From Bondarzewia mesenterica (taxonomy: Eukaryota; Basidiomycota; Agaricomycetes; Russulales; Bondarzewiaceae), in NCBI GenBank assembly GCA_004802705.1, contig SGPL01000149.1, positions 1 to 61,772 on the forward strand: a stretch of 61,772 nucleotides of DNA. The letters run 5' to 3'. The notes under the pieces were generated by a model that searched no databases, had not been told where the DNA came from, and saw only the letters and a list, made by a program, of their open reading frames with translations. Within the stretch, counting starts at the first letter, position 1; every line of letters begins with the position of its first letter. Shown here one piece after another: positions 50,141 to 60,125 of this stretch. A program made the translations under genes and the position numbers.

Positions 50141-51290
50141 CTATGTCAGGGAGGGGTAAAGGTTAGCTTTGAGACTGTACTTTGATATGCACTTGAGGAG
50201 AAAGTCGATAGAGGTAAGGTAAGTGCAGTCAGACACTTCAATGACTCCAGCACCACTAGTGAGCAAGCTGACAAGCCTGCCTTTGTTATAAATAATAGCT
50301 GAGCTAGAGTCACCAGGTTTAGAGAAGGCACCTAACTTGGAGTTGCGAAGTAAGATAGTAACCTCCTTTAATAACTGATTAAGCTCACCCTTGAAGTACA
50401 CTCTAGTGATTGAACAGATGGTGTTGAGGTGTCCGACAATGAGGTTAGAGGCATTGCTATGCTTAATGACTATAATGCATGAGATATTGCTATAGTTAAG
50501 AATCTTTGAGCTAAGCTTTTATATCTCCCTATTCGAAATAGTGCTCAAGAACTTGAGGAGACAGTTTCTTAGATACTTGAATGAAGGTGGGTTGGCAGGA
50601 TAGAGGAATATCCAGGCCATGAACTCATCAATAGGGATAGTAGTGCCAAAGTCAATAATATTTTTGATAAAGTTGGTCAAGTTAACTTTAAAATTGTCAA
50701 TCTCAATCACTGCTCAATCTTCTATAAACTCTTTCTCTCTAATGTTGAGATTGATAGATAGAGATAAAATAATGTGGCATAGTCGAGGATACAATTCTCT
50801 CACTTCTTTCAGCCTTTAGAGATATCTGTATAGAAATTTTTAAGAGCTCTGATCACCTTCCTCGCCTCCTTCAACTGAAGCAAGACCTAATTCTATTCTG
50901 CCTTAATGTTCTTCTTATCTATCTGCTTAGCATTCTTCAACCAGTGCTCAAGCTGCTCGATGATAATATACTTACTGCTGATCTCAGACTCAGTAGCCAT
51001 GATATGCTTCTCGATAGCAGTATTACTAAACAGCAAAATGTTTTTGCAGAGCTAACTGGAGTTGCAATGTTGGTAAAGCTTATTAGATTCTTTATCAGAG
51101 TAGAAGATGATATGTCTAATTGTGATGAAATAGATCTTGCTAGGGTTGTGAAGGTCAAAGATAAAGAATCTACTAGTTTTCTTGATAGATGAGGTAACTT
51201 TAACATAGATAGAGAGACTGAGGATAATAAAGAAAGGCTCTTAGACCTGAGCAGTGGCATTAGAGGTAGAGACAAGCTTGTACTTACTAT
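50141..51290 (-). pseudogene. GDSGS serine-protease-like gene relic
   Basis: The C-terminal block (50141-50401) reads AFSKPGDSSSAIIYNKGRL and then LTSGAG, with TYLTSIDFLLK near the end. This is the catalytic-Ser segment of trypsin-like proteases, GDSG[SG], with one Gly changed to Ser (GGT to AGT). Upstream blocks read IEIDNFKVNLTNFIKN, GTTIPIDEF and NPPSFKYLRN (50519-50710), and TRHVIF-like/ATESEISSKYIIIEQLE text (about 50950-51150), a coiled-coil-like stretch. The layout resembles a large family of uncharacterised Agaricomycete proteins that end in a trypsin-like fold. Two frame changes and several stops make it a pseudogene. Confidence 0.55.
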
Positions 51291-52170
51291 AGATCACAAT
51301 ATAGTCTTGCAACTAAATAACATTTTAAAAATTATAGTATGTCTAAATTTATTATTTATACAGCACTCTCATATAGGTATAATTAAATTATTATGCCCTT
51401 AAAAAGGTGTGTTAAGTAAGAGGAGTGACTAAGATGTAACATTCTTTAAAGAAGTTATAGACAAACCTCATATAAAGTCAAATAAATATATCAATGTAAC
51501 TTTTAATATCAGTATCAGAGTAACATCTATCAAAAATAATAAGGAAAAATAAGATACAAAGAAAGGTATGTGAAGAATTTTAATCTTATATAATATAATA
51601 ATAATATAGAGACATTGTATAAATAAGTATTATTTTTAAGAGCAAAGTTCTTATCTTCTCCCTTTGTGATCTATTCATATCACCTCATGTTATACAAACA
51701 TTTTTGTATGGCAATTATAGAAGGCATTACAGTGCAAAAAAAAAAGCATAGTTGACAAATACTTAAACAAAAAGATATATAAGCTGTGACATGATAAATA
51801 AATACTATCACAGATTAAATGACTTTGATGTTTTACAGATGTATTAGCTAACATAATAGGCTACATGAGTGTTACATGATATATCAGTTTTAGACCATCA
51901 CTATATATGAACCTGTAGATTTTATATATTAACTCACACTGTGTCTTTATACTCAAGACTATAAGGCTGATGTTATCTTTAGTTATATTATAGACAATGG
52001 CATTTTTTTTTTTTTATCATACATAGGGTTTGGACTATAGATGATTTTCAAAGTTTTTTTATTAAGCAACTCATAATCCTCCTTATTCAACCAATATATT
52101 TAAAACATCAGCTGAGTCAAGAATAGAGGTATTCAAATTTGAGCTGATAATTTTTATTTATGTATTTATA
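51291..52170. other. AT-rich DNA up to the composition boundary
   Basis: No feature recognised apart from a T-tract at about 52004-52015. Composition changes within a few tens of bases of 52170-52200. Confidence 0.5.
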
Positions 52171-52172
52171 GG

Positions 52173-52829
52173 TTACATTAATTGTAGTGATCTCGTCAAG
52201 CTCTGCCAAAAGCCTAACCATGATATGAAGGATACTGCAAAGCGGACGACGTCCACCTGCACAAGGGACGCGTACATGATATTTTCAGGCCTATTAGCAA
52301 CGTGTACATGCCAGACCTCAGAAGACGGGGGAATGAAAGCGGAATGAGAGAATAGATCTCTCAACGCGGTTCTTAGACCTGCCCTATTGCTCTCCCATTT
52401 CGAAACCGACGTAATGCATGCATCTAGAGAAGTCGAGTCCGATAGGTACTGAGACGACTCATCCTCGGCGAGAGCGGTCAAAGAGAATAGTCGCCTACGT
52501 GGGGATATCGATGAGAATACGAAAAGAGATTCGGTGAAACCACCCGCGAGAAAACTGAGAAAAACGCACTCTTCTAGAGGATCGATGGCAGCGGTGAATT
52601 TATCATAGTTGTCCCAGTTATCTTCCTCGTCGACGCTTCGTATAAGGGTGTTGATGCGATTGAAAATATCTCGTGCCCTGTCAACAAGACGATAGGAGAC
52701 CTGGGTGTTGCGCCTGAACGCACACACGTCGGGAGCAATTGATTCGGCGATGAGATATTTGATTACGTCGGTCGCAGGAGCAGCATTTGCATCCATTTCA
52801 GTGAGATTGGAAAGTAGCGACGAAGACAT
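52173..52829 (-). CDS. Hypothetical protein, 218 aa, 3' end at the island boundary
   Basis: Single open frame of 218 codons starting MSSSLLSNLTEMDANAAPAT. It has normal GC-rich codon use and no signal peptide. The middle (about residues 60-110) is acidic (RSVDEEDNWDNYDKF, then LEECVFLSFL). I recognise no domain. The last 15 codons (WLGFWQSLTRSLQLM) run straight into the AT-rich island, and the stop lies at the composition boundary. In another frame the same DNA reads LLAELDEITTINV. The natural 3' end may therefore have been replaced or truncated by the island. Promoter and 5' UTR should lie at 52830-53150. Confidence 0.6.
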   Translation of the reverse strand: MSSSLLSNLTEMDANAAPATDVIKYLIAESIAPDVCAFRRNTQVSYRLVDRARDIFNRINTLIRSVDEEDNWDNYDKFTAAIDPLEECVFLSFLAGGFTESLFVFSSISPRRRLFSLTALAEDESSQYLSDSTSLDACITSVSKWESNRAGLRTALRDLFSHSAFIPPSSEVWHVHVANRPENIMYASLVQVDVVRFAVSFISWLGFWQSLTRSLQLM

Positions 52830-53188
52830 AGCGGGTTTTGCTCAGACGAAGCGTAGTAGCCGCAGTGACCTTGAACAGTAGAGGGGTGGTCGAACGAATG
52901 GATAGACAACGCCATCGTCTTTATAGCCCCGGGAAGATAGCGCGGAGGGAAGTGTGTAGTAGACAACTGTCGGCAAGCCTTGCCTACAGTCAGTGTCTGA
53001 TTGGATCAGACATGAAGTGGAAAGACCGTGAGCAATTGGAGCAGCATTCCCGTATGGAAGACGTCCGAAGTAAATTCAAAGGAAGTACACATCAAGGCAG
53101 CGTGTCCTCTAACACCTAGTCGGAAAGATATCCCGAAAAACAGATTATTTATCTTCATCAACACCAAACCATGTATGTTCACAAGATT

Positions 53189-53560
53189 TTATGGCGTCTG
53201 AAATACACGCACCTGCTTTTGAAGGAAGATAGGGGAAATCGCTACTGAGCCATTCACAGATGTGTCGCCGTTGAATTCTAACACTGGTCCTCGAGGGAAC
53301 AGCTTTTTCAATACCAACGGGCCATTAGGATAATCCGTCTCATTCCGAAGCGGCACATCGATGACTATGGACTAATGCAAACTCGATCACGATTCAGCGC
53401 GCTAGAGATTCGCGGCAACAGGTAAGTCAATGAAAACAAGAGGGACTTACTCGTCTGTCAGGTGGACCCACGCGGGATTTGTGACGATGCTCTTTGCATA
53501 TCTATACAGTATGCAGATGTGTCAGATAGGGTTAGGTAGGATGCCAGCTGTGGTCTTGCT
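53189..53560 (-). CDS. Possible exons of an unresolved gene, minus strand
   Basis: A minus-strand frame from about 53368 to a stop at 53189 reads IVIDVPLRNETDYPNGPLVL and continues to SVAISPIFLQKQ. Just upstream, 53451-53501 is flanked by a TATAG acceptor and a GTAAGT donor, with a possible 49-nt intron ending CTCTAG. The phases of the two exons do not join cleanly by any choice that I tried, so the gene model is open. A longer open frame at 53522-53872 may hold a further exon. No family recognised. Confidence 0.3.
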
Positions 53561-53872
53561 AACAGGAGGTGAAATTTGACATGCCTCGTTGTCGAGTTCG
53601 ACCTGTTTTGAAACGTCTGAAACCTGAATCGCTTTTGCTTTCAGGAAAAAAATCAACGTTGCACCTGTAACACGACCCCTGCAGGCGCCCCCGACCCACA
53701 TTGGCGGTGGTTGGATGACTGATACTAGTGTGCCTTCAAATGAGGTTAGTAACAGTAGAATACGATGGTTACTTAGCTTCCGTGAATGAAGCGTGTGTCT
53801 AGCAAACGAGTACGAAGAAGGTTTACATTCTTTACTTAGCATCAGATAAAGGACTAGAATTGAAATATTCAA

Positions 53873-54434
53873 GCTCCGCGTGGAGCATTGTGATGTTCGG
53901 CGATCGGAGCCCTTCGGAGCCGTTGAGGAAATCCTATTTGTGGTTGAAATGCCGGCACTGGTGTATGATAAGTTGAACGGTCTTCAACGGCACTAGCACA
54001 AAAATGTCGTCTCACAAAAATCGGAACACCCCTTACTCACACGCGGTCCACTCGCTCATATCGCAATTTTTTTTGCTCCATAAGTATACGACGATTCCGC
54101 TCACTGGGCTCATGTTCAACTTGTGTCCACAGTCAGCGCTAAGGCCAGCGTCCTCTAAATCAATACCCCCTCAGACCATGCGCCGTAGGCGATGTCTGCG
54201 TTTACACAAACACCAATATCGGGTGGATGATTATAGAGCTTTCCAACTTCCTGAGCCTTCGGGAAAATCGCGATTACGTTTTCAACCTCCTCTCATCTAT
54301 AGTGGGCCTCTCATCTCTTGCATTGTAACATCGCTAAATATCGATTCAATGTGCTCACTGTGGAATCATATCACCTTGCTGACACTAGTAGTAATGGCGG
54401 CCATTGCAATTGAAGATATGCACCGTTCGCTCAG
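53873..54434 (+). other. Probable 5' part of the following gene, unresolved
   Basis: An open plus-strand frame from 54004 to a possible donor GTAACA at about 54331 (phase 0 in that frame) could supply the first exon for the gene at 54435. A competing frame over 54186-54330 also reads well (NTNIGWMIIELSNFLSLREN) but leaves the wrong phase. I cannot choose the start codon. Confidence 0.3.
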
Positions 54435-55711
54435 ATCCTCCGCAAGATGCATCAAGAGTATTGGACGAGCGCATCAACAACAATCTATCGAAATCATAAA
54501 GATTTGCCGCTCTTTCATTACCAGGGCTGTGTCCGTAGAATATTCAGGAGTGCACGAGAAGGCCTTGTCGAGGTGAGCAAGGATCTTTTCTTTTGTTTGG
54601 CTGCACCCCAATATCATCTGTTTTCGATCCAATGTCTCGGTCAGGACTGTTGAGGCGGTCGAAAACGCCGTCGCTGCCGCCGCAACCACTGGTGGACATT
54701 GTTCCAAAGATACTGACTCGAAAATCTCGTCAGCGGAAGAGAAGCTTTGCGAATACGTAGAGACCTGTAACTCGAGGTAAGTGACACAAAAGCATCTTCT
54801 ACTCTCTGTACTGACCACTTACGAAGTACCATGTCTTATTATGATGACGAAATGGCAGGGAATCATGACACGCAAATTAAGATCAAGAAGCTTTTGGAAG
54901 ACGCCCGCCGTCACGACGAACAATCCATGAACAAGTTTCGTTCCATCTCCCAACGCGCCAAGGTGACAAAGTTTTGCTTGTCAGTTCAACACATCTACTG
55001 ACATTCGTGCCTAGCGTATTTTGCCGCGCACGAAGGCAACGACGAAATATGACCTCGTTTTCCTTCAAATGTTCATTTCTGGAATCAAAACGGATTACCG
55101 AATTCCAAGTCATTGTTTCTCCATTTTTCTCTCGTGACTGGCCATGCTCAGTGGATGCACCTTCTTTCACCATTAGTGGTCTTCGATAGAGATGCAAGTT
55201 TGGAGCAGATTCTGTGGATAATCACTTGCAGGCCGAAACTCCCTGAGCCGCTTCGATTCACCCTTGATCGGAACCCGCATTTTTACCGTGCGCTTCACGA
55301 GACGCCGTCGTTATACGGACATGACTTCGCGCTTAAAGCTCTGACCGCAACATCTTTCAAGGAGACATCTTCGGAAAAGCTGTACATCATCCTCAATGGA
55401 AAGTCTCACATATTTTTTGAGTGCGGAGAGTCCCCGAGGACATTCACAAATATTTGGAGCCTGAGGTCTGATGATACGACTCGGATAATTCTGAGAGGTG
55501 TGGATTCTCGTCCTCTATCTTGAATTTCGCTGAATTGCATGAAGATGTTCGTGGCACTCTAGAAGCGGCTGAAAGAGTCGGGAAATCTATCACTTCTACC
55601 CCACACATCTGGAATTGCGGCGGTTCCAGTTCAATTTTGAATGAGATCGGTCACGTTGGTGGACGACAGGCACAGCTCACTGCGTGCTTATATTGTTTCG
55701 AAGGGGTCTGA
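54435..55711 (+). CDS. Multi-exon hypothetical protein (5' end unresolved)
   Basis: Exons consistent in phase are 54435-54572, 54655-54776, 54827-54962, about 55015-55056, 55152-55497 and 55545-55711. The stop is TGA at 55709. Donors and acceptors are GT-AG (GTGAGC, GTAAGT, GTGACA, GTGTGG donors). The 47-nt last intron joins IILR to DVRGTLEAAER cleanly. The fourth exon boundary is uncertain, because the frame entering 55152 needs a donor near 55057. The protein includes NHKDLPLFHYQGCVRRIFRS, an Ala-rich AVENAVAAAATTGG stretch, and QILWIITCRPKLPEPLRFTL. I do not recognise a domain. The repeated landing of frames on splice sites makes a real gene likely; function unknown. Confidence 0.5.
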
Positions 55712-56053
55712 CTGGTGGACAAAAAACCTGACCTCCGGCCTCGGACCGGCATCCTGCTGGTGGATCAAAACCGGGCACTACCCGACCTGTCCGGGGCCGG
55801 AGGGCCTTTTACTGGTGGACGCTGACCCGACCTCACCCCCTATTATCAGGGGGGCCTTTAAGAGGCGTTGTCACAATTCGTGACGTGATATACACGTGAT
55901 TCTACGTCACGCGCCCTAAAGCGCGTGGACAATTTGATTTTGGGCTTTCTGTTATGTAGCGCTACCGAAGCCTGGAAGAACTTGTTAGTATTGTTTGCGA
56001 ATTTTCAAGCCAACGGAAATTCTCTTCTTATATCCAAACGAACGTGTTTCGCG
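55712..56053 (+). promoter_or_regulatory. Promoter and 5' UTR of the NDUFAF5-type gene
   Basis: GC-rich interval between two plus-strand genes. It contains three CTGGTGGA copies (about 55711, 55751 and 55810), separated by Pro/Gly-type GC-rich text, and a palindromic pair GTGACGT...ACGTCAC at 55880-55910 with ACACGTGA between. TGACGT and CACGTG cores are binding motifs of bZIP and bHLH factors in fungi. A link to this gene is inferred from position only. Confidence 0.4.
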
Positions 56054-57503
56054 ATGCTGGGCAGAATTTATCGTCTTGCCAGCCCATTACCCTCCAACCA
56101 CCGTGCTTTCGCATCGGTCTCGCCATCCTCCCAGATTAACCCAAACACCGTCGGTCCTTTTCAGGTCTTTGACCGCAACGCGAAACGCCTTCAAAAAGAC
56201 CGTGCGGCACTTCGCGAGGGCGGACAGCGCAGCAGAACCGTCGACTATGTCCGTGATGAAGTCGCAGACAGGATGATCGAGCGCTTCACGGTGTGTCTTC
56301 CTTCTCTCACGGAATTGTTATTTGTTATTGCTAAAGCTTTAGGGATGACAGGATGTGAAACGCAAGTTCAGCTCTATACTGGACCTCGGATCTGGTCCCG
56401 GCCATTTCTCGAAGTTACTGGAATCGGGGCAGACAGGGAGAGTGACGATGCTGGATATGAGCTGTGAGTTGCTCGACTTGCGGTCGCAAGGTCATAAGCT
56501 GATGCATATAAAGCAAAGACTCTGAACAGGGATCCTAGCTCTGAGTTTGAAGGTTGATTTTCTTCTCGTGCATCTCGCGACTGTAGCTGATTCTTTTCTT
56601 TCTGAATCTCAGTGCCAGTGGAAAGACTGCAAGTAGACGAAGAACATCTGTTGGAGACGATCCCTAGAAACTCACAGGAAGCAATAGTCTCATGTCTCAG
56701 CCTGCACTGGGTTAATGATCTGCCAGGTAGATGCCTCGGTTCGCGATTTCAGCTGAACCCGTGCTTCATACTTTGTCTTCCCAGGCGTGCTCATCCAAAT
56801 CAGAGAAGCACTGAAGCCAGACGGAGTATTCATAGGTGCGATATTCGGCGGCGACACGCTATTCGAACTGCGAACCGCACTGCAGCTGGCAGAAGTCGAC
56901 AGAGAAGGGGGCATATCGCCGCATGTATCCCCCATGGCTAGTACGTCTCTCTCGACATTCTCCTAGGCGTAGTCATTTATGCGTCACCAGATCCTCGGGA
57001 TATGTCGAACCTGATGAGTCGAGCAGGTTTCACTCTGCTCACTGTCGATGTAGACGAAGTGATAACCGGCTATCCAAGCATGTGGGAGCTGATGGAAGAC
57101 CTAAGGGACATGGGCGAGAGCAATGCTGTAATTGGACGGTGTGTATTTTTCTTTCTCCAATGATATACAATTGTCGACAGTCAATCGTACATAGGCGAAA
57201 TTTCATTCCGCGCGACACGTTAGTCGCTGCTTCAGCCATATACAAAGGTGAGCAAGATTTGTGTCCCGCCTTCCCTTGCAATGTGTCTTGTTTAATTCAA
57301 GGGAACAGAGCTGCACGGGAAGGATGATGGAAGTATACCAGCAACGTTTCAGGTGATCTACATGGTGAGTGAACTTGGATTCTACAAATTCTTGATCGTA
57401 GTAGTGACGACCTCATTTCTAGATTGGATGGAAGCCTGCACCCGACCAGCCTAAACCACTGGAACGGGGTACGGGGAAAACAAATCTCAAAGAAATTCTG
57501 TGA
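56054..57503 (+). CDS. NDUFAF5: NDUFAF5-type arginine hydroxylase/methyltransferase-fold complex I assembly factor
   Basis: NDUFAF5 is a mitochondrial matrix protein with a SAM-methyltransferase fold. It hydroxylates an Arg of the NDUFS7 subunit early in complex I assembly. Nine exons give 332 aa: 56054-56290, 56352-56482, 56530-56552, 56613-56726, 56785-56940, 56991-57138, 57195-57247, 57309-57364 and 57423-57503. All phases close. The N-terminus ([20 protein letters not shown]) is Arg/Ser-rich without acid, a good mitochondrial presequence, so I start there and not at the in-frame ATG 55925. Motifs are [18 protein letters not shown] motif [55 protein letters not shown] and [15 protein letters not shown]. 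Length matches the human protein (345 aa). The second intron uses a weak donor, GTCGCA. Confidence 0.92.
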
Positions 57504-57541
57504 AGTAGAATAATCATAGAGTGATTCCTTGTACGTCTACC
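57504..57541. other. Convergent 3' junction of NDUFAF5 and TRM10
   Basis: Only 38 bp separate the TGA of the plus-strand gene (57501-57503) from the stop of TRM10 (57542-57544). The 3' UTRs must therefore overlap as antisense transcripts, or polyadenylation sites must lie inside the opposite coding region. Confidence 0.8.
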
Positions 57542-58825
57542 CTACGTCTCGTGCATTGTCATTGCAGTTCCGTCTTTCACATTCTTTGATTCCCCCGGTC
57601 CATCCGTTGTCTTTACTTCATCCGATTTCCCCACTTCACATGACTCCCCCACTTCACCCACTTTCTTTGACTTTCCGCTGCCTTCTTCGCCTTCATCTTT
57701 GGCCTTCACCTCGTCATCGTCATCGTCATCACCCTGCTCTTTTACATGTGCGCTCCCATTCTGGAACTTCCGCTTGGGTATCACCGAATAGAGTGCCTGC
57801 TCCCAGTCTCTTGTCTCCACCCACTTCAGCAGTATCTCGAATACCTGGTTCACCGTAAGCACTTTCCGCGTAGGAAGGTTTGAGAGGTAGCGTCCCACGG
57901 GAAGTTGTACGGCGCGGATCCCGGAGGCCTTCGCTTGGTTGAGGCAGAGGTTCTGCAGCAGGAAAAGTAAACGTTGTCAGATGTGGTATTACGTGCTCGA
58001 ACGGAGTGCACTCACCTTGTAACGATTATGATCACATATGCCGCCGATGATATATGTCTCCCCTTCCTTGAGTTCGCTCAACTCCTCAGGCGAATCAGCC
58101 GTGAGATAGACCACACTCGTCTTTGGCGCAATTGAGGAGGCTTGCATCGCCTTTCCATTGTCCTCTTCTACTTCCGCCGCCGCCGCCTCTCCAGCCTCCT
58201 TAGCTTCCTCGCGCTCTTCCCACAATCGTTCGTAACTCTCGCTCCACCATTCCGTGCCCGTCCATCGTTTATATCCCGCATCATTCATCCCTTCGAGACG
58301 CGTGAATGTTCGGCCATTGAGAGACGTGAACAAAAGGGAAGAGAAAGGAGTCGGCGACCGACGGTTCGCACTATATGTATAGGCGAGTTGAGAGCAGAGC
58401 GAGGCAACTTCCTACAGGGATAGCGAAGTCGAACTATTCACTGAATACAATTGCGAAAGGCAGATGCGGTAGTAAAGATGTATAATCACCTTGTCGCTCA
58501 TCTTGTCGTCGAATCCCAAGTCCATGACCACCCTCGCGCCAAACGGGGTCTTCCGACCCCCCATCTTTGCCCTTTTCTTTGTCCTGTCATCGTCGGAGAC
58601 CTCTTCACCGGCGATGATCCTTTCGTTTCTCTTTCTCTTCTTTTCCTTCTTCGCCTCTTTCTCGCGGGCGCGTCTCTCGAGTTTGCGCTCGGCCAGTAGC
58701 TCGGCCTTGCGGGCCTTTTTTTGTGCGTTTTTGGAAAGTGGGGGCGGGGCCTCGACCGCGTCGACCGATGTCTTGGGTTGGTTCTCGGTGGTGTCTTGAA
58801 TTTGTTGAAGGGATTGAGGAAGCAT
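57542..58825 (-). CDS. TRM10: tRNA (guanine-9-N1)-methyltransferase Trm10
   Basis: Trm10 is a SPOUT-class SAM enzyme that methylates N1 of guanine 9 in cytosolic and nuclear tRNAs. Three exons on the minus strand, 58825-58490, 58411-58016 and 57952-57542, give 380 aa with closed phases and GT-AG introns of 78 and 63 nt. The N-terminal 75 residues are Lys/Arg/Glu-rich (KKEKKRKRNERI), the usual tRNA-binding and nuclear signal region. The SPOUT domain follows with SQLAYTYSANRRS, FSSLLFTSLNGRTFTRLEGM, VVYLTADSPEELSEL, and YIIGGICDHNRYK, which holds the conserved Asp thought to act in catalysis. Later come RKVLTVNQVFEILLKW and VIPKRK. The C-terminal tail of about 70 residues is acidic, with a six-Asp run. 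The start is the first ATG giving a family-like N-terminus. Confidence 0.93.
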
Positions 58826-59112
58826 GGGAGAGTGCAAATGCAGGCGCGATGGTCGGCGGTAGTGGCGATAAAAGTCGCGGAGCTGGAAAGGAGTAATAGA
58901 TTGATAAGATAGAGGATATGAGTTCCGAGGACGATGTGGTTCGGATTTGGGAGGCTTGGGTGGATGACGACGGTCAGTCACGGTTTCATATTTTACCCTG
59001 AAGGCGTTGCGCATGAGTCTGACTGTACTCGGTCCGCCGGAAACTTGCTTTTCTCTTCTGCCAGCTCGCTCTTGGTCTTTTCGCCCTCGGTGCAAAACGC
59101 CTCTTCTCAAAC
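58826..59112. promoter_or_regulatory. Shared divergent promoter, TRM10 and acyl-protein thioesterase
   Basis: 287 bp between two start codons facing away from each other. It must hold both core promoters and both 5' UTRs. No TATA box is clear. The long ORFs crossing it on each strand are by-products of GC-rich sequence. Confidence 0.6.
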
Positions 59113-60125
59113 ATGGCAGCCTTGCCCCCCCTCGAGAAGATTGTCGTTGACCCTGTCTCGAAGCACTCCGCAACCGTCATCTTCATCCACGTCCGTGCAT
59201 CTCGTCGATTTACACCCGTTTTGTACTTATCGTTTCTCCCTGTCGCTCACATCGTAGGGCCTTGGCGACTCTGGCCATGGTTGGAGCCCTGTTGCGAGCA
59301 TGTTCAAAGGCGATCCTGGCCTGAGTCATGTTAAATGGGTTCTCCCTCACTCGTAAGTCCTCATCTGAGGTCCGCTTTACCTCCGGCCTCCTTCGCGTCG
59401 TTCTGACCGCTCCTCATTCACACAGCCCGTCTATCAAGGTCACGGCAAATATGGGTCTCGAAATGCCATCGTGGTACGTCTCCACACTCAATTGCACATG
59501 CTTTGCGGGCACTTTATCTTGAATCTGTCCGACATCCGACCGTTCTATTTATTTAGGTTCGACATTATCTCTTTCGGCTTTATTTCCGAGGAAGACGAAG
59601 CCGGCATGTTACGGACCGTGCAGTCCATCAACCAACTCATCACTGCAGAGATAGACGCGGGCATCCCGTCTGAGCGTATCGTGGTTGGCGGATTCAGTCA
59701 AGGCGCAGCGATGAGCCTCCTGACCGGGTTGACCAACGAACGCAAGCTCGGTGGCGTCGTCTCCCTGAGTGGGTGGTTGCCACTGACACACAAGTTCAAA
59801 TCTGTGAGCTGGGAACGATCTCGACGGTTGCTCTTCAGTCCTTATCTTACTTCGTCGACAGATGACGACACAACATGCCACGGAATTGCCCATATTCTGG
59901 GGCCACGGCACTCACGACCCTCTGGTGAAATATCAGTTTGCCAGGGACTCTGTACAGTTCCTCGAAACCCAGGTCGGTATCGCGGAGACGTCGATTGACG
60001 CGGCAGATGCTGCGGGCTTGAGGGGCATCGCATTTAACTCTTACAGCGGCGTGGGACACTCTGCGAACGATAAGGAGCTGAAGGACCTTCAAGGGTGGCT
60101 GAAGAAGGTCATCCCCAAGACGTAA
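59113..60125 (+). CDS. Acyl-protein thioesterase (APT1-type carboxylesterase)
   Basis: Alpha/beta-hydrolase of the phospholipase/carboxylesterase family. Members remove palmitate from cysteines of proteins such as G-protein alpha subunits and Ras in the cytosol. Five exons, 59113-59190, 59258-59352, 59426-59473, 59557-59803 and 59862-60125, give 243 aa with closed phases. Motifs are the oxyanion-side HGLGDSGHGW (across intron 1), the nucleophile elbow GGFSQGAAMSL (Ser), GGVVSLSGWLP, the acid residue in WGHGTHDPLV (Asp), and the catalytic His in SGVGHSAND. The FISEEDEAGMLRTVQSIN stretch fits the lid and active-site region. Length is normal (about 230-240 aa). Yeast TML25/human LYPLA1-like is the closest description. 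The cap between exons is short, and no signal peptide is seen. Confidence 0.93.

Larger units (their letters stand above)
1..52170. other. AT-rich hypermutated repeat island
   Basis: The whole block is strongly AT-rich and CpG-poor. Recognisable coding frames are riddled with stops that sit where the families normally have Trp, Gln or Arg, which points to C-to-T and G-to-A transitions on both strands. Clear cases are the copia pre-integrase Trp at about 32721, the gypsy RT Trp/Arg positions at about 38935-38985, and the first His of the JmjC-like HxD motif, now Tyr. The block behaves like a silenced, decayed transposon cluster, perhaps pericentromeric or subtelomeric. It is not an exotic genetic code, because Trp, Arg and Gln codons are all hit and frameshifts also occur. 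Confidence 0.85.

Noticed and set aside
1..52170. Reassigned stop codons (TAA/TAG read as Gln) to explain interrupted frames
   Set aside because: TGA and codons expected to be Trp and Arg are also affected, frameshifts occur, and the right-hand genes use the standard code.
52838..53119. Plus-strand 93-codon ORF
   Set aside because: No family-like text, and it lies in the probable promoter of the minus-strand hypothetical ORF.
55925..56053. Upstream in-frame ATG (55925) as NDUFAF5 start
   Set aside because: The extension is hydrophobic and not presequence-like, whereas the residues after ATG 56054 form a normal mitochondrial targeting sequence. The upstream ATG cannot be fully excluded.
58412..59173. 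Full 253-codon minus ORF as the TRM10 first exon
   Set aside because: The family-like N-terminus starts at 58825. The upstream extension crosses the start of the divergent thioesterase gene, and the 3' extension past 58490 is intron.
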